The translations under genes were made by a program, and so were the position numbers. Positions 25,395 through 34,334 of a stretch of DNA of 64,000 nt are shown here, piece by piece. A model generated the notes under the pieces. That model made no database searches. It saw only the letters and a list, made by a program, of their open reading frames with translations, and was not told the origin of the DNA. The stretch is from NCBI RefSeq assembly GCF_002813135.1, contig NZ_PHTY01000001.1:2289501-2353500 (forward strand), read 5' to 3'. The DNA is from Ulvibacter sp. MAR_2010_11 (lineage in GTDB: Bacteria > Bacteroidota > Bacteroidia > Flavobacteriales > Flavobacteriaceae). How positions within the stretch are numbered: the first letter of the stretch is position 1; every line of letters begins with the position of its first letter.

Positions 25395-27293
25395 TTAGGT
25401 TCTGTAAAATTGGTTTTTTGTATTGACTGTGATCTTTTCTGAATCCATGAGTAATTGCAACACACGCACTATTTTAGATTCGGTAAAAGTAAGTTTTTCT
25501 GAAATCTCACGCGAATTCATTGGGTGTTCTTCCAGTAACTGAAGGATCTTTTCTGAAATAAGCGCGACTTCCTTTTTATTGCCTGAAGGTTTCTTTGAAG
25601 TACATACACTGCATATCCCGCAATCTGAAGCTTCAGCTTCACCGAAATATCCTACCAACTGTTTGCTTCGGCATACCTTATTATTTTCTACATACCGAAG
25701 GACGCTCCTAACTTGTTCTGTTTTTTTCAGATTTAAATCGGTTACTTCCTTGGCAACAACATTGATGGTCTTGTCGTCTTCGCGCGGCACTAAAAATGTA
25801 AGTGTGGCATCAGTTTCAAACAAAGTAAGATCTAAGAGTTCATCGCGTTGCAATTTTTTCAGCGTATTTATTATTTCTGAAATGGGTTGCCCACTTTTTT
25901 TTGCTACCAATTCCAGATTGACAAATGTAGGAGTGTCAAAAATTCCGCTGTACAGTCTTAAGATGGTTTTCCCAATAACCGAAGCCAACATATCCTTTTC
26001 GAAGTAGGTGAGCACCACACTTGACGGCACTTTAAATTCCACCTTCGATTTCCTGCCAAATTCTTTCGACAACTGCAGTATCCCCAAGCGATCCAGCGTA
26101 TTCAAGCCATTGTAAGTAAGTAATGTATTAAGTTGATAGGTCGTGCAAAAGTCGGTAAAACTGAAATCGTGTTGCACAAACTCCCCCTCACCGTACGAAA
26201 TTTGAAAATAGTTACTCAGGTTTCGGTATAATGCTTTCAGGTCCTTTGGAGTGGGAAGCGATGCTACAAACTGCTTTTGTATTAATATTTTATCGTATTC
26301 GTTGTACAAAACAATGGCGCAGGCGTATTGGCCATCCCTGCCAGCTCGTCCGGCCTCTTGGAAATAGCTTTCCAAACTTTCTGGCAATTGCGTATGAACT
26401 ACAAAACGCACTGTTGGGTGATCAATTCCCATCCCAAAGGCGTTGGTTGCCACCATAGTTGAAACTTGATTGTTTTTCCAGGCTTCCAGTCGGGATTCTT
26501 TGTCGTTTTTAGATATTCCACCGTGATAAAAAGTGGCGGTGATTCCCAGGGAGTTCAAATGATTTGCCGTTTCAACCGCGCTACTTCTGCTTCGAACATA
26601 GACAATAGCAGATCCGATATTTTTCTGTAAAAGCTGCTGAATTCGGTATAGTTTATCATCTTCAAAAGCTACCTGATACGATAAATTTTCCCGGGTAAAG
26701 GAACTTTGAAACACTGCAGGTATTTCCAGTTTTAATTCGGCTATAGTATCCTGAAGTACTTCGGGAGTTGCTGTAGCTGTAAGGGCTATGATGGGAACCA
26801 ATGGATGCAGTTCGCGTAAAACGGTAATGTTTTTATAAGCCGGTCTGAAATCGTTTCCCCATTGCGAAATACAATGTGCCTCGTCAACGGCAATTAGCTG
26901 AACATTCATCTGTTTTATGGCGTTTTGAACCAATTCCTGTTGCAGTCTTTCGGGTGACAGGTATAAAAATTTATAATTACCATAGGTGGCATTGTCCAGC
27001 AGTGTTCTCAATGCATCGAAGCCAATTCCTCCGGTGATACTTAAAGCTTTGATGCCTTTGTCCTGCAGGGCTTTTACCTGATCATTCATCAAGGCGACCA
27101 AAGGGGAAATTACAATGCAAATTCCGTCGTTTACCAATGCAGGAACCTGAAAACACAACGATTTCCCGCCTCCGGTTGGAAGTAGTGCAACAGTATCTTT
27201 TCCTTCCAACACCGATGCTATGATTTCTTCCTGCAAGGGTTTGAAGGAAGAAAATCCCCAGTATTTGGACAGCAATTGTAATGGAGTATTCAA
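25395..27293 (-). CDS. recQ: RecQ-family ATP-dependent DNA helicase
   Basis: 632-residue 3'-5' helicase for fork repair. Walker A LPTGGGKSLCFQ with Lys44; DEAH box VDEAHCISQWGNDFRPAY followed by the aromatic loop; TATAT; QEAGRAGRDGQ motif VI. A RecQ zinc domain with cysteines (CRSKQLVGYFGEAEASDCGICSVC around 525-550) follows, then a C-terminal winged-helix-like segment (NSREISEKLTFTESKIVRVLQLL). No HRDC domain is visible. It follows the AAA ATPase by 5 nt and precedes fmt without gap, an operon of three. Confidence 0.93.
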   Translation of the reverse strand: MNTPLQLLSKYWGFSSFKPLQEEIIASVLEGKDTVALLPTGGGKSLCFQVPALVNDGICIVISPLVALMNDQVKALQDKGIKALSITGGIGFDALRTLLDNATYGNYKFLYLSPERLQQELVQNAIKQMNVQLIAVDEAHCISQWGNDFRPAYKNITVLRELHPLVPIIALTATATPEVLQDTIAELKLEIPAVFQSSFTRENLSYQVAFEDDKLYRIQQLLQKNIGSAIVYVRSRSSAVETANHLNSLGITATFYHGGISKNDKESRLEAWKNNQVSTMVATNAFGMGIDHPTVRFVVHTQLPESLESYFQEAGRAGRDGQYACAIVLYNEYDKILIQKQFVASLPTPKDLKALYRNLSNYFQISYGEGEFVQHDFSFTDFCTTYQLNTLLTYNGLNTLDRLGILQLSKEFGRKSKVEFKVPSSVVLTYFEKDMLASVIGKTILRLYSGIFDTPTFVNLELVAKKSGQPISEIINTLKKLQRDELLDLTLFETDATLTFLVPREDDKTINVVAKEVTDLNLKKTEQVRSVLRYVENNKVCRSKQLVGYFGEAEASDCGICSVCTSKKPSGNKKEVALISEKILQLLEEHPMNSREISEKLTFTESKIVRVLQLLMDSEKITVNTKNQFYRT

Positions 27294-27298
27294 AGTGA

Positions 27299-27844
27299 TT
27301 AATGGAGGTTTGAAAGGATGAAATTAATTCGGTTTTCTACGCTGCCAACAGGTACTTCGGTCACATCATAATTGTATTTTTTATACCCAAGCAATAGATT
27401 ATGATAAATCTTTTCGGCTTCAGCGAAAGATTCGTACCGCTCGTTATCCTGCCGATAGATGTCTTCCCAGGGAGGTAATAAAAAAATCGAATCGTAGCGA
27501 TTGTTTTCACATATATCCGTAAAATTAGTGGGATAATGGGAATGTATATAATCCATATAGGCAGTGACATCCGGCATCCCGCGATCGTAAAATAAATAAG
27601 GTCCCGAAAAGTCTTCGGCTTCGTTAAATTGTTGCAGCCTGCCTTCCAGTAACTTCTGACTAAACAATAAGGGATTTTCTAAAAACAATTGTTCAATCCC
27701 TTCATTTTGAGCCTCTTTAATAACATCTCGGGATATTTCGTGCATACAGGCGTACCCTTTTTGTTCGAGCTGAGAAATTAATGTGGTTTTTCCTGAGCCG
27801 GGACCACCGGAAATCACAATTCTTTTTGTTTTCAAGCGTTTCAA
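27299..27844 (-). CDS. AAA-family P-loop ATPase/kinase-like protein
   Basis: 181-residue P-loop protein of the AAA_28 type. It begins KRIVISGGPGSGKTTLISQLEQKGYACMHEISRDVI, with Walker A GGPGSGKT at 14-21. A Walker B-like LFYDRG follows, then a lid region with YRQDNERYESF. Related domains act as nucleoside or nicotinamide riboside kinases (NadR-like), so a small-molecule kinase is possible, but the substrate is unknown. First gene of the recQ-fmt unit. Confidence 0.8.
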   Translation of the reverse strand: MKRLKTKRIVISGGPGSGKTTLISQLEQKGYACMHEISRDVIKEAQNEGIEQLFLENPLLFSQKLLEGRLQQFNEAEDFSGPYLFYDRGMPDVTAYMDYIHSHYPTNFTDICENNRYDSIFLLPPWEDIYRQDNERYESFAEAEKIYHNLLLGYKKYNYDVTEVPVGSVENRINFILSNLH

Positions 27845-27884
27845 TTTTATACAAAGTACGTAAATATTATTGACACCTAAAGTG

Positions 27885-27892
27885 TATCTTTG
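27885..27892 (+). promoter_or_regulatory. DUF493 gene promoter, -7 element
   Basis: TATCTTTG, perfect -7 match, 27 nt before the ATG at 27919. Confidence 0.55.
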
Positions 27893-27918
27893 CGCTGCTT
27901 TTATTACAGGAATTGCTT

Positions 27919-28209
27919 ATGAAACAAGATAAAAATACCAAGGAGTTTTACGAACGTCTTAAACAACAACTTACCGATGATACGCTCTGGCCGGCTCCGT
28001 ATTTATATAAATTTATTGTTCCTTCCGATTTGGAAAAAATCGCGGAAATAGAAGCTATTTTTGACAATATGGATGCCGAGATTCAAACCAGAGATTCTTC
28101 AAAAGGTACCTATACAAGTGTTTCCATAAAGGTGAAGATGAAATCTCCCGAGGCGGTAATCGAAAAATATCTTGAAGTTTCTAACATTGAAGGAGTTATT
28201 TCTCTATAA
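27919..28209 (+). CDS. DUF493 family protein
   Basis: 96-residue alpha/beta protein of the YbeD/DUF493 family with an ACT-like fold: WPAPYLYKFIVPSDLEKIAEIEAIF and GTYTSVSIKVKMKSPEAVIEKYLEVSNIEGVISL. A TTG start two codons earlier is possible, but ATG at 27919 is preferred. In other bacteria YbeD lies near lipoyl ligase genes; here it sits before DUF4290 and murA. Function unknown. Confidence 0.85.
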   Translation: MKQDKNTKEFYERLKQQLTDDTLWPAPYLYKFIVPSDLEKIAEIEAIFDNMDAEIQTRDSSKGTYTSVSIKVKMKSPEAVIEKYLEVSNIEGVISL

Positions 28210-28275
28210 ATTTAGTATTTTGCAACAGAGAATTACTTCCGAAACACAAACCCTCCTTATTATAACAATTATATT

Positions 28276-28935
28276 TTGATAGACAATTTAGAATACAATA
28301 CAGAACGACCTCAGTTGATTATTCCTGAGTACGGTCGTCACATTCAGAAAATGGTAGATTATGCCATCTCCAAAGAAGACAAAGAAGAGCGAAATAAAGT
28401 AGCCAAAAGTATTATTGCGGTTATGGGAAACCTAAACCCTCATTTACGGGATGTACCCGATTTTCAACATAAATTGTGGGATCAGCTGTTTATAATATCC
28501 GATTTTAAACTGGATGCAGATTCACCTTTCGACAAACCTTCAAGAGAAGAATTGATGGAGCGCCCGCAACCGTTGGGATATCCACAGAATTATCCGAAAT
28601 ATCGTTTCTACGGAAACAATATCAAACGTATGATTGATGTAGCCAATAGCTGGGAAGATGGTGAAATGAAAGAAGGCTTGGTGCTAACCATTGCCAATCA
28701 TATGAAAAAGTGCTTCCTCAACTGGAATAAAGACACGGTTGAAGATGATGTAATCTTTAAGCATCTTTTCGAGCTTTCCGACGGAAAAATAAATCTGAAG
28801 AACAGCGATGAAGATCTCTCCAATGCACACGATCTTTTAAAAACCAAAAAGAGATTTAATAGTACCAACAGCACCAGCAATACTACTAAGAAAAGCTACA
28901 AGAGCAACAACAATCGTAACCGCAAGCGTTACTAA
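28276..28935 (+). CDS. DUF4290 family protein
   Basis: 219-residue protein of the Bacteroidota-specific DUF4290 family: LEYNTERPQLIIPEYGRHIQKMVDYAISKEDKEERNKVAK start, GNLNPHLRDVPDFQHKLWDQL, and YPKYRFYGNNIKRMID. The last 35 residues are a low-complexity Asn/Ser/Lys/Arg tail, likely disordered. The start is TTG at 28276 (ID NLEYN follows); no ATG fits. It sits 17 nt before murA and is probably co-transcribed. Function unknown. Confidence 0.88.
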   Translation: MIDNLEYNTERPQLIIPEYGRHIQKMVDYAISKEDKEERNKVAKSIIAVMGNLNPHLRDVPDFQHKLWDQLFIISDFKLDADSPFDKPSREELMERPQPLGYPQNYPKYRFYGNNIKRMIDVANSWEDGEMKEGLVLTIANHMKKCFLNWNKDTVEDDVIFKHLFELSDGKINLKNSDEDLSNAHDLLKTKKRFNSTNSTSNTTKKSYKSNNNRNRKRY

Positions 28936-28952
28936 TACCATTACTCCAAACC

Positions 28953-30266
28953 ATGGGAACTTTTCAAATTGAGGGCGGCCACAAGTTAAAAGGTGAAATT
29001 CGTCCACAGGGTGCTAAAAATGAAGCCCTGCAAATACTTTGTGCCGTATTATTAACCCCCGAAGAAGTAATCATAGAGAACATTCCCGACATTCGGGATG
29101 TGAATAAACTCATCGAAATTCTCGGAAATTTAGGCGTAAAAACCCAAAAACTAGCCAAAGGCAAATATGCTTTTAAGTCGGATGATTTAAAACTTGAATA
29201 CCTCGAGTCGGAATTATTCAAACAGGAGGGAAGCTCGTTACGAGGTTCTATCATGATTGTTGGTCCGTTGTTGGCTCGCTTCGGCAAAGGATATATTCCT
29301 CGTCCGGGAGGAGACAAAATTGGTCGCCGAAGACTGGATACCCATTTTGAAGGTTTTATTAATTTGGGAGCAACTTTTAGATACAATAAGGAAGAACGAT
29401 TTTATGGGGTGGAAGCACCCAACGGACTTACCGGAACATACATGCTATTGGATCAGGCTTCAGTAACAGGAACTGCCAATATTGTAATGGCAGCTGTTCT
29501 GGCCAAAGGAACCACCACTATTTATAACGCGGCGTGTGAACCCTATTTACAGCAGTTATGTAAAATGCTGAACTCCATGGGAGCTAAAATTAGCGGGGTA
29601 GGTTCTAATATGCTCACCATTGAAGGGGTTACGCAATTAGGAGGCTGTACCCACCGAATCTTACCCGATATGATTGAAATTGGGAGTTGGATTGGTTTGG
29701 CCGCAATGACAAAGAGTGAAATTACGATTAAAGATGTAAGTTGGGAAAATCTGGGATTGATTCCCGATACCTTTCGAAAGCTGGGAATTACTTTGGAAAA
29801 GAAGGGTGACGATATTTACATCCCTTCACAGGATGAATATGAAATTCAGGGGTATATAGACGGTTCCATTCTAACTGTGGCCGATGCACCCTGGCCCGGA
29901 TTTACACCGGATTTGCTGAGTATTGTTCTGGTTGTATGTACACAGGCAAAGGGAAGTGTATTGATTCATCAGAAAATGTTTGAAAGTCGGTTGTTTTTTG
30001 TCGACAAACTTATTGATATGGGTGCGAAGATTATTTTATGCGATCCGCACAGAGCCGTTGTGATTGGGCATAATTTTGCATCCAACCTGAAAGCCACTAC
30101 CATGGTGTCTCCCGATATTAGAGCGGGAATCTCCTTATTAATAGCTGCACTTTCCGCACATGGAACGAGCACTATTCAGAATATAGAGCAGATTGACAGA
30201 GGCTATGAAGATATAGATAGCAGATTACGAGCCATTGGCGCCAAGATAACTAGGATTGAATCCTAA
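28953..30266 (+). CDS. murA: UDP-GlcNAc 1-carboxyvinyltransferase with Asp active site
   Basis: First committed step of peptidoglycan synthesis: transfers enolpyruvate from PEP to UDP-GlcNAc. 437 residues, EPSP-synthase-like fold. Lys22 in the AKNEAL motif (K22 of E. coli) is present; the UDP-sugar binding region (GSWIGLAAMTKS, TPDLLS) is also seen. The active-site loop that carries Cys115 in E. coli reads RPGGDKIGRRRLD, so Asp121 replaces the cysteine. Asp-type MurA is active but insensitive to fosfomycin in other bacteria. Follows DUF4290; a strong terminator follows it. Confidence 0.95.
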   Translation: MGTFQIEGGHKLKGEIRPQGAKNEALQILCAVLLTPEEVIIENIPDIRDVNKLIEILGNLGVKTQKLAKGKYAFKSDDLKLEYLESELFKQEGSSLRGSIMIVGPLLARFGKGYIPRPGGDKIGRRRLDTHFEGFINLGATFRYNKEERFYGVEAPNGLTGTYMLLDQASVTGTANIVMAAVLAKGTTTIYNAACEPYLQQLCKMLNSMGAKISGVGSNMLTIEGVTQLGGCTHRILPDMIEIGSWIGLAAMTKSEITIKDVSWENLGLIPDTFRKLGITLEKKGDDIYIPSQDEYEIQGYIDGSILTVADAPWPGFTPDLLSIVLVVCTQAKGSVLIHQKMFESRLFFVDKLIDMGAKIILCDPHRAVVIGHNFASNLKATTMVSPDIRAGISLLIAALSAHGTSTIQNIEQIDRGYEDIDSRLRAIGAKITRIES

Positions 30267-30269
30267 AAT

Positions 30270-30298
30270 AAAAAGCCTCCATTTTGGAGGCTTTTTTT
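30270..30298. terminator. Bidirectional terminator between murA and a convergent gene
   Basis: AAAAGCCTCC pairs with GGAGGCTTTT around ATTTT, with A-run before and T-run after; serves both strands. Confidence 0.9.
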
Positions 30299-30893
30299 AT
30301 TTAGACTTTCTGTTTTTATTAATCTCGTCTTGCAATTTTCTACCTAGTTGTTGCAGTTCTTCCAGCGTTTTTTGACGATGTTTTTCAAATTCGAGTTCGG
30401 TTTCTTCCAAGCGAGCTTTTGCTTCTTTGGTAACTGCATAGCTGTTTCTGTATTTGTAGACAAACAAACCAAGACTTGCTAAAAGGATTCCAATAATCGC
30501 CCACATAATAAGATTATAAGTAGTCTTACTGGTAAGTACCCCAAAGAGGATTATGCCGTCTTCTTTTTCTTTTGAATTTGCCAGATTTGTCTGGGTAGCA
30601 TTTAGTTCTTGTGTAAGATCGGCGATTTTAGTTTTCTGGTCGTTAATTTCAACATAGGCAGTATCGATAATAGATTCCAAAGCTGCAACCGAATCCAACA
30701 CGTTTTTGCGCAATCCATTTAACTGGGTTTTCTTAACTACTTTGTATTCTTGATAGTCATTGGATTTATCGAATATTTCGACAAACTGATTGTCCAGGGT
30801 ATTAACAACAGGTTTTTCCTGCTGTTCTTCTTGCGCAGAAAGGGACAGGGCAACAAAAAGGAGGGGAAGTAGGGATACTAGTTTTCGAATCAT
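30297..30893 (-). CDS. Membrane-anchored coiled-coil protein, unknown function
   Basis: 198 residues: signal peptide to about residue 20, a periplasmic segment rich in heptad Leu/Ile (about 60-105, coiled coil), a membrane helix TYNLIMWAIIGILLASLGLFVYKY (about 124-147), and a charged C-terminal coiled coil (TKEAKARLEETELEFEKHRQKTLEELQQLGRKLQDEIN, 150-190). Related flavobacterial proteins carry the misleading label tRNA (guanine-N1)-methyltransferase; no methyltransferase motif is present. Likely a structural or scaffold protein. Confidence 0.75.
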   Translation of the reverse strand: MIRKLVSLLPLLFVALSLSAQEEQQEKPVVNTLDNQFVEIFDKSNDYQEYKVVKKTQLNGLRKNVLDSVAALESIIDTAYVEINDQKTKIADLTQELNATQTNLANSKEKEDGIILFGVLTSKTTYNLIMWAIIGILLASLGLFVYKYRNSYAVTKEAKARLEETELEFEKHRQKTLEELQQLGRKLQDEINKNRKSK

Positions 30894-30982
30894 TTTTTCA
30901 GAGTTAGGCTATAATGGTTACTTAACACTGCAAGAGTAGAAAAATTGTGTAATACTTCCCAAAAAACAACAGCAATTAGAAT

Positions 30983-31219
30983 TTATTTAACAGAAACTAA
31001 AGCGTCGTTATAACAAAAATTAAGCGCACCTGATGGGCACTTTTTAATTTGCTGTATAATTTTTTCGGTTTCAGCACCATCCAAATCTATCCACGGAATC
31101 ACTGTAGTCCTAAATACCTCAGAAAGGCCTTTAGCACATTTTTCGGCGTGAATACATTTTTTGGGTTGAAATGTTACGGTAATTTCACCATTGGTGAATT
31201 CATTGTCATAGGTTTCCAT
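30983..31219 (-). CDS. Single [4Fe-4S] ferredoxin-like protein (Fer4_19)
   Basis: 78-residue protein with cluster cysteines in CIHAEKCAKGL and CPSGALNFC, a divergent one-cluster ferredoxin. It lacks the full CxxCxxCxxxC array of two-cluster ferredoxins. Proteins of this type sit alone or fused to other domains and probably carry electrons; the partner is not evident. Lone minus-strand gene; the 163-nt gap before the aquaporin stop shows no signals. Confidence 0.8.
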   Translation of the reverse strand: METYDNEFTNGEITVTFQPKKCIHAEKCAKGLSEVFRTTVIPWIDLDGAETEKIIQQIKKCPSGALNFCYNDALVSVK

Positions 31220-31382
31220 AAGCGTACATTTGGGGGTTATGTATATACCTTATATTCAATTATGTCGATAAATATATGCAATTAATCCTAATAATTAACA
31301 AAATATTTAGAAAATTCTTACAAATTGATTTTTTCGAAAGTTTTGTAACTCATAAGGAATCAGCATTTAAGCTCTATGATTT

Positions 31383-32048
31383 TTAATGGGAAGGCGTTTC
31401 ACAACACTGTTCCGACTTTACTAATTTACAGCTCATAACCGCGAGCAAACACCCAATAATTGGCGCTACAATATAAAGCCAGAGTCCGTCTAAGTTCCAC
31501 GACATCACTGCCGGAGCAACAGAACGGGCAGGATTCATGGAGGCACCTGTAATTGGACCTGCAAACATGGCCTCCAGCATAACAATACCACCAACAGCAA
31601 TTCCGGCAGTCACGCCAATTTCTTTAGACCCGGTTGAGACATTTATTATAACCAGCATTAAAAAGAAGGATAATAATAACTCTAGTATAAAAACACGAAG
31701 CAAGTCTATTTGTGGTAGTGTAGCTCCTAATGTTTCAGAATCCGGAAAGAGATATAATAAAACTGCACTCGCGATAAAAGCTCCTGATAATTGTGAAATA
31801 ACATATGCTGGCACCTCTTTCCAAGGAAACTTTTTTGCGTAGGCAAAGGCAATGGTAACTGCCGGATTAATATGGGCTCCGCTAATATCTCCAAACGCGT
31901 ATATCATACACATTACAATAAGACCAAATGTAATGGCAACTCCGGGATGTGTGACGCCACCCCCGGTAAAATCGTTGATGACAATAGCGGCTGTCCCGCA
32001 AAAAACGAGAGCAAAAGTTCCAATAGCTTCAGCTATATATCTTTTCAT
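31383..32048 (-). CDS. MIP family channel (aquaporin/glycerol facilitator)
   Basis: 221-residue protein with six membrane helices and the two half-helix motifs: HINPAVTIAFAY (about residue 60) and SMNPARSVAPAV (about 170). The conserved GTFALVFCGTAAI start and ARSVAP after the second NPA are typical. Pore residues hint at an aquaporin-like channel; water versus small neutral solute cannot be decided. Single-gene unit, divergent from the DUF2911 gene. Confidence 0.9.
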   Translation of the reverse strand: MKRYIAEAIGTFALVFCGTAAIVINDFTGGGVTHPGVAITFGLIVMCMIYAFGDISGAHINPAVTIAFAYAKKFPWKEVPAYVISQLSGAFIASAVLLYLFPDSETLGATLPQIDLLRVFILELLLSFFLMLVIINVSTGSKEIGVTAGIAVGGIVMLEAMFAGPITGASMNPARSVAPAVMSWNLDGLWLYIVAPIIGCLLAVMSCKLVKSEQCCETPSH

Positions 32049-32158
32049 AAGACAAAGGTAGGATACTTATTACAACCTAATTTAAGTTTTTGTTAACTTT
32101 TTAAAAAAAGCGTTGTTGTAACTTCGTAACTCTTAAAATTCACTTAAAATATACACCA

Positions 32159-33001
32159 ATGAAAAAATTATTTCTTTTAGTTTGTGTGGCGCTTATTTCA
32201 ATAGGGGCCTACGCACAAATTCAAACTCCTGCACCAAGTCCTTCCCAAAAAATTGAACAAAAGGTTGGATTGACCGATGTAACGTTAGAATATTCTCGAC
32301 CTGCAATGAAAGGTAGAACGATATTTGGCGGATTAGTACCTTACGATAAATTATGGCGTACCGGAGCTAACGCAAATACAAAAATTACTTTTAGTGACGA
32401 TGTTACCGTTGGAGGTACTGTGCTGAAAGCCGGAAGCTATGCGGTTTACACTAAGCCCGGATCTCAGTTTTGGGAAGTTTATTTTTATAGCGATTCCAAT
32501 AACTGGGGAACACCTCAAACCTGGGATGATGCAAAAGTTGCAGCTAAGGTAAAAGCGGAAGCTTATCCAATGCCTATGGATATTGAGTCGTTTACCATGT
32601 CTTTTGACGATGTAACAAACGATTCGGCCAATCTTGGAATACTTTGGGAAAAGACCTACGTTGGCGTGCCTATTAAATTTGGAACCGATAAAATGGTTGC
32701 TGCCAGCATCGATCAGGTAATGAATGGTCCTGCTGCAAACGACTACTATGCTGCTGCAGTGTATTACTTAGAATCCGGCAAAGACATCAACAAAGCGAAA
32801 ACGTGGATTGACAAAGCAGTTGAATTGAAAAGCGATGCTTTTTGGTATTTCAGACAACAATCGCTAATCTATGCGAAAGCTGGTGATAAAAAGGGAGCTA
32901 TCAAAGCCGCTCAAAAATCGTTGGAAATGGCAAAGGCAGCCGGAAATGATGATTATATTGCATTAAATCAAAAATCATTAAAGGAGTGGGGAGCACTGTA
33001 A
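32159..33001 (+). CDS. DUF2911 domain protein, exported
   Basis: 280 residues: signal peptide (about 1-19, ending YAQ), then the DUF2911 beta-rich domain (about 25-175) with SPSQKIEQKVGLTDVTLEYSRP near the start and YDKLWRTGANANTKITF. The C-terminal 90 residues look like TPR-type helices (AAVYYLESGKDINKAKTWIDKAVEL, AGDKKGAIKAAQKSLEMAKAAG). Common in Bacteroidota; no function known. Followed by a terminator at 33032-33060. Confidence 0.88.
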   Translation: MKKLFLLVCVALISIGAYAQIQTPAPSPSQKIEQKVGLTDVTLEYSRPAMKGRTIFGGLVPYDKLWRTGANANTKITFSDDVTVGGTVLKAGSYAVYTKPGSQFWEVYFYSDSNNWGTPQTWDDAKVAAKVKAEAYPMPMDIESFTMSFDDVTNDSANLGILWEKTYVGVPIKFGTDKMVAASIDQVMNGPAANDYYAAAVYYLESGKDINKAKTWIDKAVELKSDAFWYFRQQSLIYAKAGDKKGAIKAAQKSLEMAKAAGNDDYIALNQKSLKEWGAL

Positions 33002-33031
33002 TGTTGCTTACACTTTAGAGAGATCAACTTG

Positions 33032-33060
33032 AACGCTCCGAGAAATCGGGGCGTTTTTTT
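33032..33060 (+). terminator. Intrinsic terminator after DUF2911 gene
   Basis: AACGCTCCGA pairs with TCGGGGCGTT around GAAA (one G-T pair) and is followed by a seven-T run. Confidence 0.88.
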
Positions 33061-33160
33061 ATAGAATTTGAATCTGAATGCTATAAATTTGAATATCAAA
33101 AGGAACACTTAAATTTCAAAAAATTGTAATTTAGTTGGCGAGAGTTTTAATTATAAGTTA

Positions 33161-33256
33161 TAAATTTGCCCCATAATGAAAGGTTTAAAACACAATATTT
33201 TTAGTTGTATGAATGCGCTACCGGTGCGTAAGCATACCCCTATACACAGATATTGA
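33161..33256 (+). CDS. Short ORF (26 aa), possible leader peptide, with own promoter
   Basis: TAAATTTG at 33161-33168 is a perfect -7 element only 8 nt before the ATG at 33176, so the mRNA would be nearly leaderless. The 26-codon frame (33176-33256) ends in a basic and Pro-rich stretch, NALPVRKHTPIHRY. Only the promoter, the start and the terminator downstream support it; no homologue is known to me. The CDS itself is 33176-33256; the interval also covers the promoter. Confidence 0.45.
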
Positions 33257-33285
33257 AGAGAATAAACCAATCCTAAAAGATTTTT

Positions 33286-33322
33286 AAATCCCTTTGATAT
33301 CAAATTCAAAGGGATTTTTTTT
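33286..33322 (+). terminator. Attenuator-like terminator before the YitT gene
   Basis: AAATCCCTTTG (33286-33296) pairs perfectly with CAAAGGGATTT (33307-33317), then a run of about eight T. The stem's loop side contains the palindrome TTTGATATCAAA (33293-33304), which could form an alternative hairpin excluding the terminator. It ends 13 nt before the next ATG. Confidence 0.85.
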
Positions 33323-33334
33323 AATCCTAATATC

Positions 33335-34183
33335 ATGAAAAAAATAGCCACACTAAAACTTACTAAAGCACAATTTCTAACAGAATTAAAGAGCTATACC
33401 TGGGTATGTATCGGTTCGGTTTTACTGTCGATTGCCTATGTACTTTTCATTATTCCTCATAATGTGGTGCCGGGAGGTATTTTGGGATTGAGTATTGTAA
33501 TTAATGAGGTAACGGGTATCTCCATTGGTAGTGTCGCCTTACTTATCAATATTCCATTGTTTTTATGGGGTAGCAAGGTGTTGGGCATCAAAAATGGAAT
33601 AAAGACTGCTCTGTCCATGGTGCTTATTTCAACTTGTATAGACCTCTTTTCTTTAATAACCGATACACAAGTTTTTATAGACGACATTCTGGTTTCTTCT
33701 CTCTTTGGAGGCGTAATCATTGGATTGGCTGTGGCTTTAGTAATGAACGCCGGAGCAACGACCGGAGGTAACGATGTGCTGGTTCAGATACTGATGAAGA
33801 AAATAAAGATTCCGTATAGCAAATTAATATTTATAATTGATGGTATTGTTATCGCCATGGGAATGTTTGTTTTTGAAGACTTTACAATGGCTGCCTATAG
33901 TATTATCGCAATAATCGCTATTGGAAAAACCATAGAATATTACATTAAACAGTCTGTTCAAAATAAAACCGTCCTCGTCTTTTCAAAGAAAAACATGCTA
34001 ATCCAGGACGAATTAGTCTATAAAAAGAATACAACCAATGGTATTTTAAAACTGGTTCACCACGATTCTAACGGAAAGATTATTTTAATTACCAAGAATA
34101 AAAAAAATCTGGCAACTATAGAAAGTATAATATACAAGATTGATCCGGATGCTACAATCTCAGTGTTAGAATCGAATAGTTGA
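33335..34183 (+). CDS. YitT family membrane protein
   Basis: 282 residues with about five to six membrane helices (YitT/DUF161; about 20-210) and a C-terminal cytoplasmic DUF2179 domain (KNTTNGILKLVHHDSNGKIILITKNK, about 225-280). Conserved N-terminal features HNVVPGGILGLSIVIN and the GATTGGNDVLVQILMKK loop are visible. Function is unknown; transport of anions or amino acids has been proposed. A short ORF and a terminator lie between its promoter and its start, so expression may be attenuated. Confidence 0.9.
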   Translation: MKKIATLKLTKAQFLTELKSYTWVCIGSVLLSIAYVLFIIPHNVVPGGILGLSIVINEVTGISIGSVALLINIPLFLWGSKVLGIKNGIKTALSMVLISTCIDLFSLITDTQVFIDDILVSSLFGGVIIGLAVALVMNAGATTGGNDVLVQILMKKIKIPYSKLIFIIDGIVIAMGMFVFEDFTMAAYSIIAIIAIGKTIEYYIKQSVQNKTVLVFSKKNMLIQDELVYKKNTTNGILKLVHHDSNGKIILITKNKKNLATIESIIYKIDPDATISVLESNS

Positions 34184-34192
34184 ATAATCAAG

Positions 34193-34224
34193 AACGCTTC
34201 TGAAAGTATTTAGAAGCGTTTTTT
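34193..34224 (+). terminator. Intrinsic terminator after YitT gene
   Basis: AACGCTTCT (34193-34201) pairs with AGAAGCGTT (34212-34220), loop of 10 nt, followed by TTTT. Confidence 0.85.
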
Positions 34225-34334
34225 CTTCTGAAAATAATTGGTCTCAAATCTATTGTTGGATAATATATAAAATAGAGTATCTTAGATATTCAGAATGAGA
34301 AAACTAACGTACGTTTTTAATTAAATCTAACAGA

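Noticed and set aside
34295-34324. 9-codon mini-ORF before lemA
   Set aside because: Too short to support; an AACGTACGTT palindrome is nearby but no terminator or attenuator is present.
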